Position numbers and translations under genes: made by a program
The notes under the pieces: model-generated
What the model was told of the DNA's origin: nothing
Seen by the model: the letters and a program-made list of their open reading frames with translations, nothing else
The model's database searches: none
NCBI GenBank assembly: GCA_026388255.1
Contig: JAPLKC010000103.1
Location: 1 to 46,275, forward strand
Direction of reading: 5' to 3'
Length of the DNA: 46,275 bases
Origin: Pseudomonadota bacterium
GTDB taxonomy: Bacteria > Desulfobacterota > Syntrophorhabdia > Syntrophorhabdales > Syntrophorhabdaceae
Part shown: piece by piece, positions 8,559 to 16,870 of the stretch
How the letters are laid out: each line of letters opens with the position of its first letter
Position numbering within the stretch: the first letter of the stretch is position 1

Positions 8559-9622
8559 TGGGATTATTTAAAAGAGGCCAAACATGGTGGATCAGTTTTT
8601 CACACAATGGGAAACAGGTAAGACATTCAACTGAAACAAATGATAAAAAATTGGCAGAGAAGATTTATCACAAGATTATGACAGAGGTTAATGAAGGGAA
8701 GTGGTTTGAGAAGTTGCCCGGAACAACAATGGTGTTTGAGGACTTGATGACAAAATATATGAGGGAACATTCCTCGAAAAACAAGACTCCAAAATCACAT
8801 GTAAGAGACAGAAGTTTGTCTAACCATCTTATAGAACACTTTGGCGGTCTTACGCTGACACAAATTGTCCCCAGTATCATATCTGAATATAAAAACAAAA
8901 GATTAGAGGAAGGGGCAGCTCCCAAAACCGTGGTCAACGAACTCGTGCTTCTCGGCCATGCCTTCAAAATGGCGGTTAATGAGTGGGAATTAATTCACGA
9001 TAACCCTGTAAAGAAGGTATCAAGACCAGAGGTTAATAACACTATGGATCGATGGCTAACCCATGAAGAAGAAGCAAAACTGCTTGCAGAATCACCGGTA
9101 TGGCTAAAGGAAATCATTGTGTTAGCGGTAAACACAGGCCTTCGGCAGGGAGAGATATTAAGCCTCAAATGGTCTCAGATAGATATATTCAGGAAAACGC
9201 TGTATATATCTGAGCAAAAAAATAAGGAAAAAGATACTTTACCCTTAAACAGAAATGCAATGGAAATTCTCAAGACTCGGATGCGAATAAGGCAACTCGA
9301 TAACAATTATGTATTCTTCAACGGGCAAGGCAATAAGATTGACGCACGTAACCTTTTGCGCACTTTTTACAGAGTTTGTAAAAATGCCAAAATTGAAAAT
9401 TTACGATTTCATGATTTGCGTCATACATTTGCCACGAGACTTGTTCAAACGGGTGTTGATCTGTACACCGTTCAAAAGTTAGGAAGATGGAAAGACATCT
9501 CGATGATTAAGCGATATGCCCACCATTGCTCTGAAAGTTTGAGACCTGGTGTTGAAAAATTGGATGAATTTATCACAATTTTATCACAATCAAATAAAAA
9601 AGGGGTTAGCCAAAATGGCTAA
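8558..9622 (+). CDS. int: Phage-type tyrosine integrase, 354 aa
   Basis: Integrase that inserts an element into a chromosomal site. The N-terminal Arm-like region (residues 1-50) is followed by a SAM-like core-binding domain (about 58-150) and a catalytic domain with R196 (TGLRQGEIL), a Lys in KNKEKD (K223/K225), HDLRH (H285, R288), W311 replacing the second His (GRWKD) and nucleophile Y320 (IKRYAHH). The start overlaps the excisionase stop by one base. The last codons (encoding GVSQNG) and the stop lie inside the hairpin that terminates the tRNA-fMet transcript, and the gene end is 14 bases from the tRNA 3' end. The attachment site is therefore expected in the tRNA 3' half. Confidence 0.93.
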   Translation: MGLFKRGQTWWISFSHNGKQVRHSTETNDKKLAEKIYHKIMTEVNEGKWFEKLPGTTMVFEDLMTKYMREHSSKNKTPKSHVRDRSLSNHLIEHFGGLTLTQIVPSIISEYKNKRLEEGAAPKTVVNELVLLGHAFKMAVNEWELIHDNPVKKVSRPEVNNTMDRWLTHEEEAKLLAESPVWLKEIIVLAVNTGLRQGEILSLKWSQIDIFRKTLYISEQKNKEKDTLPLNRNAMEILKTRMRIRQLDNNYVFFNGQGNKIDARNLLRTFYRVCKNAKIENLRFHDLRHTFATRLVQTGVDLYTVQKLGRWKDISMIKRYAHHCSESLRPGVEKLDEFITILSQSNKKGVSQNG

Positions 9623-9626
9623 CCCC
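9596..9626 (-). terminator. Intrinsic terminator of tRNA-fMet overlapping the integrase 3' end
   Basis: Perfect arms GGGGTTAGCC (9602-9611) and GGCTAACCCC (9617-9626). On the minus strand the stem is followed by TTTTTT, an ideal intrinsic terminator immediately downstream of the tRNA. The plus strand lacks a comparable T run. The integrase stop codon is part of the stem. Confidence 0.85.
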
Positions 9627-9636
9627 TGGATTTGTT

Positions 9637-9713
<77 letters not shown>

Positions 9714-9727
9714 GTTCAATGGTATAT

Positions 9728-9756
9728 AAGATAATGGAAATAGTTCCAAAAGTCAA
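9728..9756 (-). promoter_or_regulatory. Promoter of tRNA-fMet
   Basis: Minus-strand TTGACT (9751-9756), 17-base spacer and TATCTT (9728-9733), placing the transcription start about 8 bases before the tRNA. The -35 box lies in the nearer copy of a 24-bp tandem repeat. Confidence 0.55.
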
Positions 9757-9794
9757 TCATATTATATACTCAAAAGTCAATCATATTATATACT
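9747..9794. repeat. Perfect tandem repeat, 2 x 24 bp
   Basis: Two identical 24-bp units (9747-9770 and 9771-9794), each starting CAAAAGTCAATC and ending TATATACT. Each unit contains minus-strand TTGACT and TATAAT words, so the duplication doubles promoter-like boxes upstream of tRNA-fMet. Confidence 0.9.
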
Positions 9795-9921
9795 TTTTCG
9801 TTATACAGGACTGCAAGCTTTTAGTCTCAAAGGATAATTTTGCAAAAAAATAATTTAAAGGCCAATATCCATGGGTCATCCGGCATACAATATGCTATTC
9901 CCGGGGCTTACCACTGTGAAT

Positions 9922-11667
9922 CTATTTTACAAAAAGAGAGACTAACCGCTTGCTTTTCATATCAGCAAGCCCTTTATCCGTTATTCTGAAGAAGGGCAGA
10001 CCTGTAAAGGGTATTGTCTGAACAGTCAGAAAGGGACGTTTTATCAATGACCCTATTGCCTTCATGGCTTCATCGAGGGACTTTATTTTATCCCTAAGCA
10101 TTTCCATTGGGTCAAGCGGTATAAGCCCGTAAACAGGCATAGGAAATTCGTAGATAACCTTGCCTGCTCTCGATATAACCACCCCACCCTGCACATCTAT
10201 GAGCCTGTTGACCGCTTCCTTCATATCCAGTTCGCTGCTCCCGATAACAAGGATATTGCATGTATCCCAGATAAGCGTTGTTGCAATCGCACCGTCTTTA
10301 ATGCCTGTTCCCTTTACAAAACCCTTTCCCATCCGTTTCTTATCATTGCGATGTATCACGGCAGCATATGCAATGTCGTTTTGGAGATCATTTTGTAAAA
10401 ACCCGTCCTTCACAGTAGCTTCCCACAGTAGTTCTTTTGTGATGGTCTCATTCACAAGCTCTTCCACCCTTACAATATTTTTCGACGGTTTTGCCTTTAT
10501 TCTGAAATCATCCTCGCTCACCTTCTGGAGGGCAAGGGTATGTTTCATACCTTCAGGGTAATAGCTTGGCTCTATCTTTTCCGTAAAACGGCCATCGGAG
10601 AAAACAAGCTTGCCGTTACACATAACCTTTTTAACAGATACCCCCTCTATGCTTTCCAGAAAAAGTATGTCTGCATGCCTTAATGGCGCTATAGCTCCGA
10701 CAAACCTGAGACCGTAATAGTCTGCCGGATTGATTGTTGTCATCTTAATCGCATCCAGCGGAGAAAAACCGTATGCTATCGCCCGTCTGACAATAGAATC
10801 AAGATAACCTTCCTCGATGAGCATAACCGGGTCAAAGACGTCTGAAACAAGGATTACCCTCCTTTTATCGATATTTAAGTCCTTCAGTTTTGAAAGTTCC
10901 TTCAACTCCTTCCTTACAAAACCTTCCCTGATCATGACATACACACCAAATCTGAGCTTCTCCAGGGCTTCGTCAAGGGTAACGGATTCGTGGCAGGATG
11001 TAATCCCTGTAAGAAGGTATTGGATTAGCTTATCCCTGCGTGCACCCGAGGAATGACCGTCAAGTTTTTTGTTAAGAGACATGGCAAGGGACGCCTGTTT
11101 CAGCACCCTATCATCTCCGTCTATAATCCTTGTCCAATAGCCTTCGCCGATACCGACGAAATCATCCCTCTTGAGAAGGGTGTTAAACTCTTTCAGGGTT
11201 AAACCGAGACCGCTTTCCATCTTAGGGAAAGGAGGGGTAAGCGGCGGTGCGAGAAAATAACACCTTAACGGATATCCCTTTGTGCTTTCAATGAATGAAA
11301 GTACACCATTGATCCCGCAAGCTGTTGCAGCCATTGTCGTTTCTGAAATAACCGTTGTGGTGCCTCCCCTGATTGCGTAAGGAACGAGTTCGCTGAAAGT
11401 CAGCATGCTGTCGAGGTGAGTATGCGCGTCAATAAAACCCGGGCAAAGATACAGTCCCTTCGCATCTATTTCCACTGTGCCTTTTGTGACAGGGATTTTT
11501 TCATCACTTTCGATAGAGACAATCCAACCGTCTTTAATTGATATGGCAAGACCTTCCTCTATCTCATTGGTAAAAACGTTTATGATTTTCCCGTTCCGGA
11601 TAACAGTATCAGGAGGCTCAATGCCTTTTGCAACTTCCAGCAATTGCTTCATTAATTCTTTTGTCAT
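9922..11667 (-). CDS. ade: Adenine deaminase, 581 aa
   Basis: Amidohydrolase that converts adenine to hypoxanthine and ammonia in purine salvage. Family features: metal-binding DAHTHLDS (about residue 80), the GEGYW segment, DGHSSG, CHES, and VSDVFDP with the catalytic Asp, followed by the C-terminal adenine-deaminase domain that covers the active site. Length and order agree with bacterial Ade. The start ATG follows AGAGGT. It is the first chromosomal gene beyond the tRNA-fMet and appears to be transcribed alone. The cytoplasmic enzyme needs a divalent metal pair (iron or manganese in known members). Confidence 0.93.
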   Translation of the reverse strand: MTKELMKQLLEVAKGIEPPDTVIRNGKIINVFTNEIEEGLAISIKDGWIVSIESDEKIPVTKGTVEIDAKGLYLCPGFIDAHTHLDSMLTFSELVPYAIRGGTTTVISETTMAATACGINGVLSFIESTKGYPLRCYFLAPPLTPPFPKMESGLGLTLKEFNTLLKRDDFVGIGEGYWTRIIDGDDRVLKQASLAMSLNKKLDGHSSGARRDKLIQYLLTGITSCHESVTLDEALEKLRFGVYVMIREGFVRKELKELSKLKDLNIDKRRVILVSDVFDPVMLIEEGYLDSIVRRAIAYGFSPLDAIKMTTINPADYYGLRFVGAIAPLRHADILFLESIEGVSVKKVMCNGKLVFSDGRFTEKIEPSYYPEGMKHTLALQKVSEDDFRIKAKPSKNIVRVEELVNETITKELLWEATVKDGFLQNDLQNDIAYAAVIHRNDKKRMGKGFVKGTGIKDGAIATTLIWDTCNILVIGSSELDMKEAVNRLIDVQGGVVISRAGKVIYEFPMPVYGLIPLDPMEMLRDKIKSLDEAMKAIGSLIKRPFLTVQTIPFTGLPFFRITDKGLADMKSKRLVSLFVK

Positions 11668-11713
11668 GAACTTACCTCTGTTTTTTATTCTGTTTAATCT
11701 ATGCGGGTAAATT

Positions 11714-11729
11714 CCCCGCAGCTTGTTGC
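11714..11729. repeat. Short dispersed intergenic repeat, copy 1
   Basis: Word CCCCGCAGCTTGTTGC between ade and msrB. Closely related words occur at 14341-14354, 36156-36175 and 36219-36238, always between genes. It looks like the core of a small palindromic repeat family. Confidence 0.45.
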
Positions 11730-11877
11730 TAAAACTTCATTTATTTTTTGTTTTGGATATCCTGTTCGCTTGGGGCAGGGCAGTTTACCCTCGGGTTTGT
11801 TTATGGGTACTTCCCGCACGTCAAAAACAATTGCCAGCAAACGTCGCATTGTCAAAATATTGTATTCTATCCTGTTT

Positions 11878-12495
11878 TCACTTTTTTTCGAAGAGTTTTT
11901 TGTATTCCCCGTAGCCTTCCTTCTCCAGATCTTCTTTGGAGATAAATCGCAGTGCAACGGAATTCATGCAGTACCTGAGCCCTGTGGGGTTAGGCCCGTC
12001 AGGAAACACATGGCCGATATGGGAATCGCCCCGTTTACTTCTCACCTCTGTCCGCACATTGAGCAATCTCCTGTCCTGCCGGGTTGCAATATTGTCCAGT
12101 TCGACAGGTTTCGAAAAGCTCGGCCAGCCTGTTCCCGAATCATACTTATCTATGGAACTGAACAATGGTTCTCCAGAAACTATATCGACATATATACCTT
12201 CCATTTTGTTTTTGTTATATTCATTCCGGAAAGGCGGTTCAGTTCCTTCATGCTGGGTTACCTCATACTGGAGCGGGGTCAAGATTTTCTTTAAAGTTGC
12301 ATCGTCAGGCTTTGTAAAATTCTTCCAGTTTGGGGGCTGTCCCTTTTCGGGTTTGGCATCCACCGGATTCTTGCTTAAAGTTTTGACATCCTTTTTTACT
12401 TTCATTGTACCTTTATCCTCCTGTTGAGCTGTGCTGCAACCATGGAAACCAAGAATCTGAAGTAGGATTACAATGACTACAACCGGTACTTTCAT
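11878..12495 (-). CDS. msrB: Lipoprotein methionine-R-sulfoxide reductase B, 205 aa
   Basis: Reduces methionine-R-sulfoxide in proteins. The chosen ATG 12495 follows GGAGG (12500-12504) and begins a lipoprotein signal peptide: hydrophobic [15 protein letters not shown] then HGC with lipidated Cys20, so it acts outside the cytoplasmic membrane. The MsrB core covers residues 65-190: [35 protein letters not shown] and catalytic Cys176 in RYCMNS. The two zinc CxxC pairs of many MsrB enzymes are absent, and Cys176 is the only cysteine of the mature chain besides Cys20, so no internal resolving Cys exists. Reduction must come from an external thiol partner. Confidence 0.93.
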   Translation of the reverse strand: MKVPVVVIVILLQILGFHGCSTAQQEDKGTMKVKKDVKTLSKNPVDAKPEKGQPPNWKNFTKPDDATLKKILTPLQYEVTQHEGTEPPFRNEYNKNKMEGIYVDIVSGEPLFSSIDKYDSGTGWPSFSKPVELDNIATRQDRRLLNVRTEVRSKRGDSHIGHVFPDGPNPTGLRYCMNSVALRFISKEDLEKEGYGEYKKLFEKK

Positions 12496-12528
12496 GCTGC
12501 CTCCAATGAAAAGTTGAGCACTTCTCAA

Positions 12529-12557
12529 ATAGTAATCGTAATATAATCACTTGTTAA
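12529..12557 (-). promoter_or_regulatory. Promoter candidate for msrB
   Basis: Minus-strand TTAACA (12552-12557), 17-base spacer, TACTAT (12529-12534), about 35 bases before the MsrB start codon. Confidence 0.45.
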
Positions 12558-12864
12558 CAAACTGCAAGTAAGCGGAGAATTTCTTTCTGCCCTCTTTTGC
12601 AGTAACAGGTTTATCCTGAAAGGGGTCAATTATATGACGGATATCTGTCACATATCAGTAATATACATAATGTAAGTAAACCGCATTTTTTATTTGTTTC
12701 ACTATACAATGTCATGTAAGCAACAGAGTTCCTACGCTGCTGAAGAGTGCAAATAAGAATTAGAGACATGAAACCGGTTAAATTATATTGGTGTGACAAG
12801 GGCACAATTATTGCAAAACATATTTAATAGACATACTTGAAATCCTGCATATAGAGGAGGCGAC
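12558..12864. other. Intergenic region with palindrome and sigma-54-type promoter
   Basis: About 300 bases between msrB and the cysteine-rich gene. It contains a 16-bp near-perfect palindrome TGACGGATATCTGTCA (12635-12650, one mismatch) and the -24/-12 element at 12800-12815. The palindrome lies about 150 bases upstream of that promoter, the usual distance of an enhancer-binding site for a sigma-54 activator; this reading is inference. Confidence 0.5.
12800..12815 (+). promoter_or_regulatory. Sigma-54-type (-24/-12) promoter
   Basis: GGGCACAATTATTGCA matches the -24/-12 pattern, with GG (12801-12802) and GC (12813-12814) exactly ten bases apart and flanking CAC and TTGCA. A start near 12826 would give a 39-base leader with an AGGAGG site before the cysteine-rich gene. 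Confidence 0.6.
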
Positions 12865-13164
12865 ATGGGACAGAAGGTTTTCAAAAACAATTCTATGATG
12901 ACTTTTGAAGGGTTTTATCCGACTCGCGAGGCATACGAAAGTTGTCTTTCAGGGCCTTCTCTTAAAGAATCGACCAATGTGCATCAACATACATTTAACA
13001 CCTTTTGTGCTGGATCTCCAGAATGCCGCCGCCAGGATAAAATCGGACAATCTGTGTGTGAGTTTCAGGATTACTGCAACCACCTTTACTATATCGATGA
13101 CAGGTGCGACTGTGCGTCCGTTTGGAAGAAAACAGCAGGACTTGTTATACCGATATCCACATAA
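12865..13164 (+). CDS. Small cysteine-rich hypothetical protein, 99 aa
   Basis: Unrecognised gene with a strong ribosome site (AGAGGAGG, 5-6 bases before ATG). Seven cysteines are spread over the C-terminal three quarters: C27, C48, C54, C65, C71, C80 and C82, with His residues near them (HQH, CNHLY). The spacing does not match rubredoxin, ferredoxin or a standard zinc ribbon. There is no signal peptide, so a cytoplasmic metal-binding or redox role is conceivable. A sigma-54-type promoter upstream suggests expression under a specific stress or nutrient signal. It is a single-gene unit between msrB and tatD. Confidence 0.7.
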   Translation: MGQKVFKNNSMMTFEGFYPTREAYESCLSGPSLKESTNVHQHTFNTFCAGSPECRRQDKIGQSVCEFQDYCNHLYYIDDRCDCASVWKKTAGLVIPIST

Positions 13165-13241
13165 TTAAAAGGTACGGCCTTTATAATCTTCAGCGGTTAT
13201 TAATTGCTCTCCTTGCCCCACATAACCCCCCTTCAATATAA

Positions 13242-13274
13242 GCAGTAGAGACGCAAACATTGCGTCTCTACTGC
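13242..13274. repeat. Perfect 15-bp inverted repeat, probably dispersed palindromic element
   Basis: GCAGTAGAGACGCAA (13242-13256), 3-base loop, exact reverse complement (13260-13274). Neither strand has a T run after the stem, so it is not a canonical terminator. GTAGAGACGC-type palindromes recur in intergenic regions of several bacterial groups, from memory. It may still act as a 3' stabiliser for the cysteine-rich gene. Confidence 0.75.
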
Positions 13275-13389
13275 AAAAGCCCTCCATATCCTCAAACAGG
13301 CGCCCGGCTAATCATACTTATTAACACCAACAAGTGCGCGCCTGTGGAAATCTATAGATTGTCTTTCGTTGAATATGCTATAAAAAAAC

Positions 13390-14163
13390 ATGTTTGTTGA
13401 CTCCCATTGCCATCTTGAAATGGAAACATTTGAACAAGACAGAGATAAGGTTATAGAAAAAAGCATAGAAGAAGGGCTCGATTATATCCTCACCGTTGGC
13501 ACTGAGGAACGTTATTTTGAGAGGGTAGTCGAGATCATTGAGAAATACGATAATATATACGGCGCCATCAGCATTCACCCTCATAACAGCAGTGATTACA
13601 CCGTACTAACGGCAAAGACCATATGTCAATATTTAACGCATAAAAAAATTGTAGCCTATGGAGAAATAGGGCTCGATTTTTTCAGGAATTATTCACCGAG
13701 GGATACACAGATTCAGGCTTTCAGAGATCAGTTGATAATGGCAAAAAGTTTGAATATCCCTGTTATAATCCATTCAAGGCATGCCAAAGATGAAACCTTG
13801 AGCATATTGCAAGGAGAATATCATGGCAACGCATCAGGGGTCATCCATTGCTATTCCTATGATCTGGATACTGCAAAAAAACTGCTTGATATGGGGTTTT
13901 ATATTTCCATACCGGGGACAATCACCTATACCAACACGCAAAAAGCAATAGAAGTTGTAAAGAATATCCCTATGGACAGACTCCTTGCTGAAACGGACGC
14001 CCCTTTTCTGACACCGGTTCCACAGAGGGGCAAAAGAAATGAGCCTCATTTTGTAAAATATACAATTGCAAGATTGGCACAGATTAAGAATAAGGACATT
14101 GAAGATGTTGCATCAAACATACGTGACAATTTTGTGAGACTTTTTTTAGGGCAAAAAAGATAG
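13390..14163 (+). CDS. tatD: TatD-family metal-dependent deoxyribonuclease, 257 aa
   Basis: TIM-barrel metallohydrolase of the TatD DNase family. Metal ligands are all in place: H6 and H8 (VDSHCHLE), E92 (GEIGLDF), H128 (IIHSRHA), H153 (GVIHCYS) and D203 (ETDAPFL). Length is typical. Family members act as 3'-5' exonucleases on DNA and have been linked to repair and DNA degradation. The start has no good ribosome site (a run of A precedes ATG), so initiation may be weak. A structured non-coding stretch separates it from the downstream hydrolase gene. Confidence 0.92.
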   Translation: MFVDSHCHLEMETFEQDRDKVIEKSIEEGLDYILTVGTEERYFERVVEIIEKYDNIYGAISIHPHNSSDYTVLTAKTICQYLTHKKIVAYGEIGLDFFRNYSPRDTQIQAFRDQLIMAKSLNIPVIIHSRHAKDETLSILQGEYHGNASGVIHCYSYDLDTAKKLLDMGFYISIPGTITYTNTQKAIEVVKNIPMDRLLAETDAPFLTPVPQRGKRNEPHFVKYTIARLAQIKNKDIEDVASNIRDNFVRLFLGQKR

Positions 14164-14398
14164 ATTCCAACTGGGTTAAGCTTGTGGAGGGGACAGCATA
14201 GGCCAGACTTGTAAGGCAGTTGTTTAGCATGCACAGTATGCGAAGAGTGGGGCCGGGGCACCACACCCGCTTGCGAGTGTCCGAGTTTATATAGCTTCAG
14301 TGTACTAAATAGCTCACACAGCGAGCGAGAAGGGTAGGCTCCGGCAGCTTGCTGACGGAGGGGGCGACGCAAGCCCCACTAACAGAAGGAGATAAACA
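14164..14398. other. Structured GC-rich intergenic stretch with serial hairpins
   Basis: 235 bases without a gene. Five successive inverted repeats can be drawn: 14227-14241 (GCAT/ATGC), 14263-14280, 14312-14326 (GCTC/GAGC), 14339-14360 (CTCCG-GCAGC arms, one mismatch) and 14361-14377 (GGGGC/GCCCC). Base composition is much richer in GC than the flanking genes. It could be a dispersed repeat element or a structured RNA; the core of hairpin four matches the GCAGCTTGCT repeat family. Confidence 0.45.
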
Positions 14399-14992
14399 TT
14401 GAACCCTGCGATTATTATCATTGACATGCTTGAAGGCAATTACGGCAGCGTAAGAACAGGTGAAAAAGAGGAAGAAAAGATCATCCCTCATGTAAAGACC
14501 TTTCTCAAGGAATGCAGGGGTATTTCTATACCCGTTATTTTCGCCTGTGACAGTTTTTTGAAGGACGATTTTATTTTTAAAGGGCGGATGAAACCCCATG
14601 CCATCAGAGGGACAAAGGGTACTCAGCCGCTATCTGATCTCGATCCGCAGGACACAGATATAGTACTCGAAAAAAGGAGATTCAGTGCCTTTTTTAAGAC
14701 CGATCTTGACCAGACATTACGTACAATTGGCGTTGATACTGTTGCCATCGGCGGCATTAATACCCATTTTTGTGTGCTTGCAACAGCTTTTGATGCTGTC
14801 TGTCATGATTTCCACACAATAATACTTGAAGATATGAGTGCTGCACATAAAAGAGAGATTCACAATAATTTCCTTAATGCCTATAGAAACTCTGCCATAT
14901 ACCCACTTTTCAGGGTAATGACCTCCGGAGAATTTTTAAATGAATTCAGCAACAGCCTCAGCAATGGTAAAAACGTGCTCCCTCCAATATAG
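14399..14992 (+). CDS. Isochorismatase-fold cysteine hydrolase, 197 aa
   Basis: Member of the isochorismatase/nicotinamidase superfamily. The catalytic triad reads D9 (IIIIDM), K92 (LEKRRFSAF) and C125 (NTHFCVLAT), with the usual cis-peptide region before the Cys (GGINTH). The start is TTG 14399, preceded by AGGAGA with normal spacing; no ATG lies nearby. Members hydrolyse amides such as nicotinamide or N-carbamoyl compounds, or isochorismate; the substrate cannot be read from the sequence. The gene is followed closely by the GerMN-domain gene and serS and may be in one transcript with them. Confidence 0.85.
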   Translation: MNPAIIIIDMLEGNYGSVRTGEKEEEKIIPHVKTFLKECRGISIPVIFACDSFLKDDFIFKGRMKPHAIRGTKGTQPLSDLDPQDTDIVLEKRRFSAFFKTDLDQTLRTIGVDTVAIGGINTHFCVLATAFDAVCHDFHTIILEDMSAAHKREIHNNFLNAYRNSAIYPLFRVMTSGEFLNEFSNSLSNGKNVLPPI

Positions 14993-15040
14993 ACAAAAAA
15001 CCGGCAGTTGTATATAATTTGGACAAAGAAGAATAAAAGC

Positions 15041-15601
15041 ATGAAGCACAAATTCGATATTTATGATACTCCCAAAAGCTTTATAAACAAGAGGCTGGCT
15101 ATTGTTATTTTTATTGTTGCAATTGCCCTTACAGTTCTTCTGACGGTTTACAGTTATTTGAAACACCCTGAGCCGATGAAAAACGCATCTTCCGTTGCCA
15201 CTGATAGCTTGAATATTTTTGCCCCGAAGGAGGGGGTTAAACTTGTACAGAATACATTAGAGGTTAAATTGGGTATATCGGAAAAACAAAAGACTGATGA
15301 AATAATGAATGAGCTGAAGAGGCAGAAGTGCGTTCCCGAAAAATTGACTCTTTACGATTTCGCAACAGATGAGGATGGTGTCATGTATTTAAACTTCTCA
15401 AAAGAAATCCTGAATGATAAAACTGCAGGGCCGGACCGGGAGATAACCATGGCCTATGCTATCGTAAACACATTCATATCTAACTTTAAAAATATTAATA
15501 AAGTTCAGTTGCTTGTTGAAGGACATCCAACAGAAACCATAAACGGTGTAATATATATTTATAAGCCGATTGAGTTTAAAAAAGATTTAATGGAGGACTA
15601 A
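15041..15601 (+). CDS. Membrane-anchored GerMN-domain protein, 186 aa
   Basis: One N-terminal membrane helix (RLAIVIFIVAIALTVLLTVY, about residues 18-37) precedes an extracytoplasmic GerMN domain (about 55-180, with LTLYDFATDEDGVMYLNFS and VQLLVEGHPTETINGVI). The domain was first described in the spore-germination protein GerM but is common in non-sporulating bacteria, where it is usually attached to the cell envelope. ATG 15041 is preferred to the TTG at 15008, although neither has a strong ribosome site. The stop codon is directly followed by the serS ATG, so the two are probably co-transcribed. Confidence 0.78.
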   Translation: MKHKFDIYDTPKSFINKRLAIVIFIVAIALTVLLTVYSYLKHPEPMKNASSVATDSLNIFAPKEGVKLVQNTLEVKLGISEKQKTDEIMNELKRQKCVPEKLTLYDFATDEDGVMYLNFSKEILNDKTAGPDREITMAYAIVNTFISNFKNINKVQLLVEGHPTETINGVIYIYKPIEFKKDLMED

Positions 15602-16870
15602 ATGATTGACCCGAAGATTATCAGGGAAAAAGTCGGGCTTGTTAAAGAAAGTCTTGAGAAAAGAGGCGCTTCTTTTGATATGGAAAGGCTTCTCGTAACG
15701 GATGAAAAGCGCAGAGTACTCATACGGGAATCCGAAAAAATGAAAAATGAAAAAAATGAGCTTTCCAATGAGATAGCAAGATTGAAAAAGTCGGGTTCTA
15801 TACCCCCGGATAAGATAGACCACCTGAAAGCACTGGGAAAGAATATTGAAAGCATTGAGCAGGATCTGAGAGAAACTGAAAAGGCATGGGATGATATGAT
15901 ACTGGTAATCCCCAATATCCCGCACAACACGGTACCTGTCGGTTCAAGCGAAGAAGATAATAAAGTGGTGAAGGTCTGGGGAGAAAAGCCTGTCTTCACC
16001 TTTGAGCCACAGCCCCACTGGGAGATAGGCGAGAAGCTTGACATATTGGATTTTAAAAGGGCGGCGAAGATTACCGGCTCAAGATTTACCCTGTATAAAT
16101 CCTTTGGTGCGCTTCTTGAGCGCTCTCTCATTAATTTTATGCTTGATCTACACACACGTGAGCACGGGTACACAGAGGTGCTGCCGCCGTTTATGGTAAA
16201 CCGGGAGGCCATGACCGGAACCGGCCAACTTCCCAAGTTCGAAGAAGAACTTTTTAAACTGGAAGGGCTTGATTATTTCCTTATCCCGACCGCCGAAGTA
16301 CCTGTGACAAATATATTCAGCAACGAAATCCTGAAGGAAGATACGTTGCCCATCAAATATGTTGCTTACACGCCATGTTTCAGGAAAGAAGCCGGGGCTC
16401 ACGGCAAGGATACGAGAGGGCTTACCCGCCAGCATCAGTTCAATAAGGTTGAACTTGTCAAGTTTTCTTCGCCTGAAACATCCTATGATGAACTCGAAGG
16501 TCTTCTGCTTGATGCAGAAGACGTGTTGAAAAAACTAAACATACACTACAGGGTTTCCGTACTCTGCACAAGCGACCTCGGGTTTTCCTCTGCAAAAACC
16601 TATGATATCGAAGTCTGGCTGCCTGGGCAAAATGTTTATAGAGAAATATCATCATGCAGCAATTTTGAAACATTCCAGGCAAGAAGGGCAAAAATCAGAT
16701 ACCGGAAAGATAATGGAAAAACAGAGTTTGTCCATACACTGAACGGCTCCGGCCTTGCCATCGGCAGGACAGTAATGGCGGTAATGGAAAATTACCAGAC
16801 AGAAGACGGCGCTATTGTAGTCCCTGAAGCGCTAAAGCTGTATGTGAATGGGATACTCAGGTTTCCTTGA
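15602..16870 (+). CDS. serS: Seryl-tRNA synthetase, 422 aa
   Basis: Class IIa aminoacyl-tRNA synthetase that charges tRNA-Ser (and tRNA-Sec where present). The N-terminal long coiled-coil arm (about residues 25-100) binds the tRNA. The catalytic core shows motif 2 ([20 protein letters not shown]) and motif 3 ([19 protein letters not shown]). Length is normal. A GGAGG site overlaps the end of the GerMN gene, and ATG follows its TAA directly. The 3' end overlaps the convergent 771-aa gene by 14 bases. Confidence 0.97.
   Translation: MIDPKIIREKVGLVKESLEKRGASFDMERLLVTDEKRRVLIRESEKMKNEKNELSNEIARLKKSGSIPPDKIDHLKALGKNIESIEQDLRETEKAWDDMILVIPNIPHNTVPVGSSEEDNKVVKVWGEKPVFTFEPQPHWEIGEKLDILDFKRAAKITGSRFTLYKSFGALLERSLINFMLDLHTREHGYTEVLPPFMVNREAMTGTGQLPKFEEELFKLEGLDYFLIPTAEVPVTNIFSNEILKEDTLPIKYVAYTPCFRKEAGAHGKDTRGLTRQHQFNKVELVKFSSPETSYDELEGLLLDAEDVLKKLNIHYRVSVLCTSDLGFSSAKTYDIEVWLPGQNVYREISSCSNFETFQARRAKIRYRKDNGKTEFVHTLNGSGLAIGRTVMAVMENYQTEDGAIVVPEALKLYVNGILRFP

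Noticed and set aside
1-9636. Second attachment site matching the tRNA-fMet 3' end
   Set aside because: No copy of the 9637-9670 sequence was found by eye; the element probably continues beyond the window.
11701-12294. 197-codon open frame antisense to msrB
   Set aside because: Lies opposite an enzyme with catalytic motifs; no motif of its own.
13242-13274. Inverted repeat as a terminator
   Set aside because: Perfect stem but no T run on either strand; recorded as a repeat instead.
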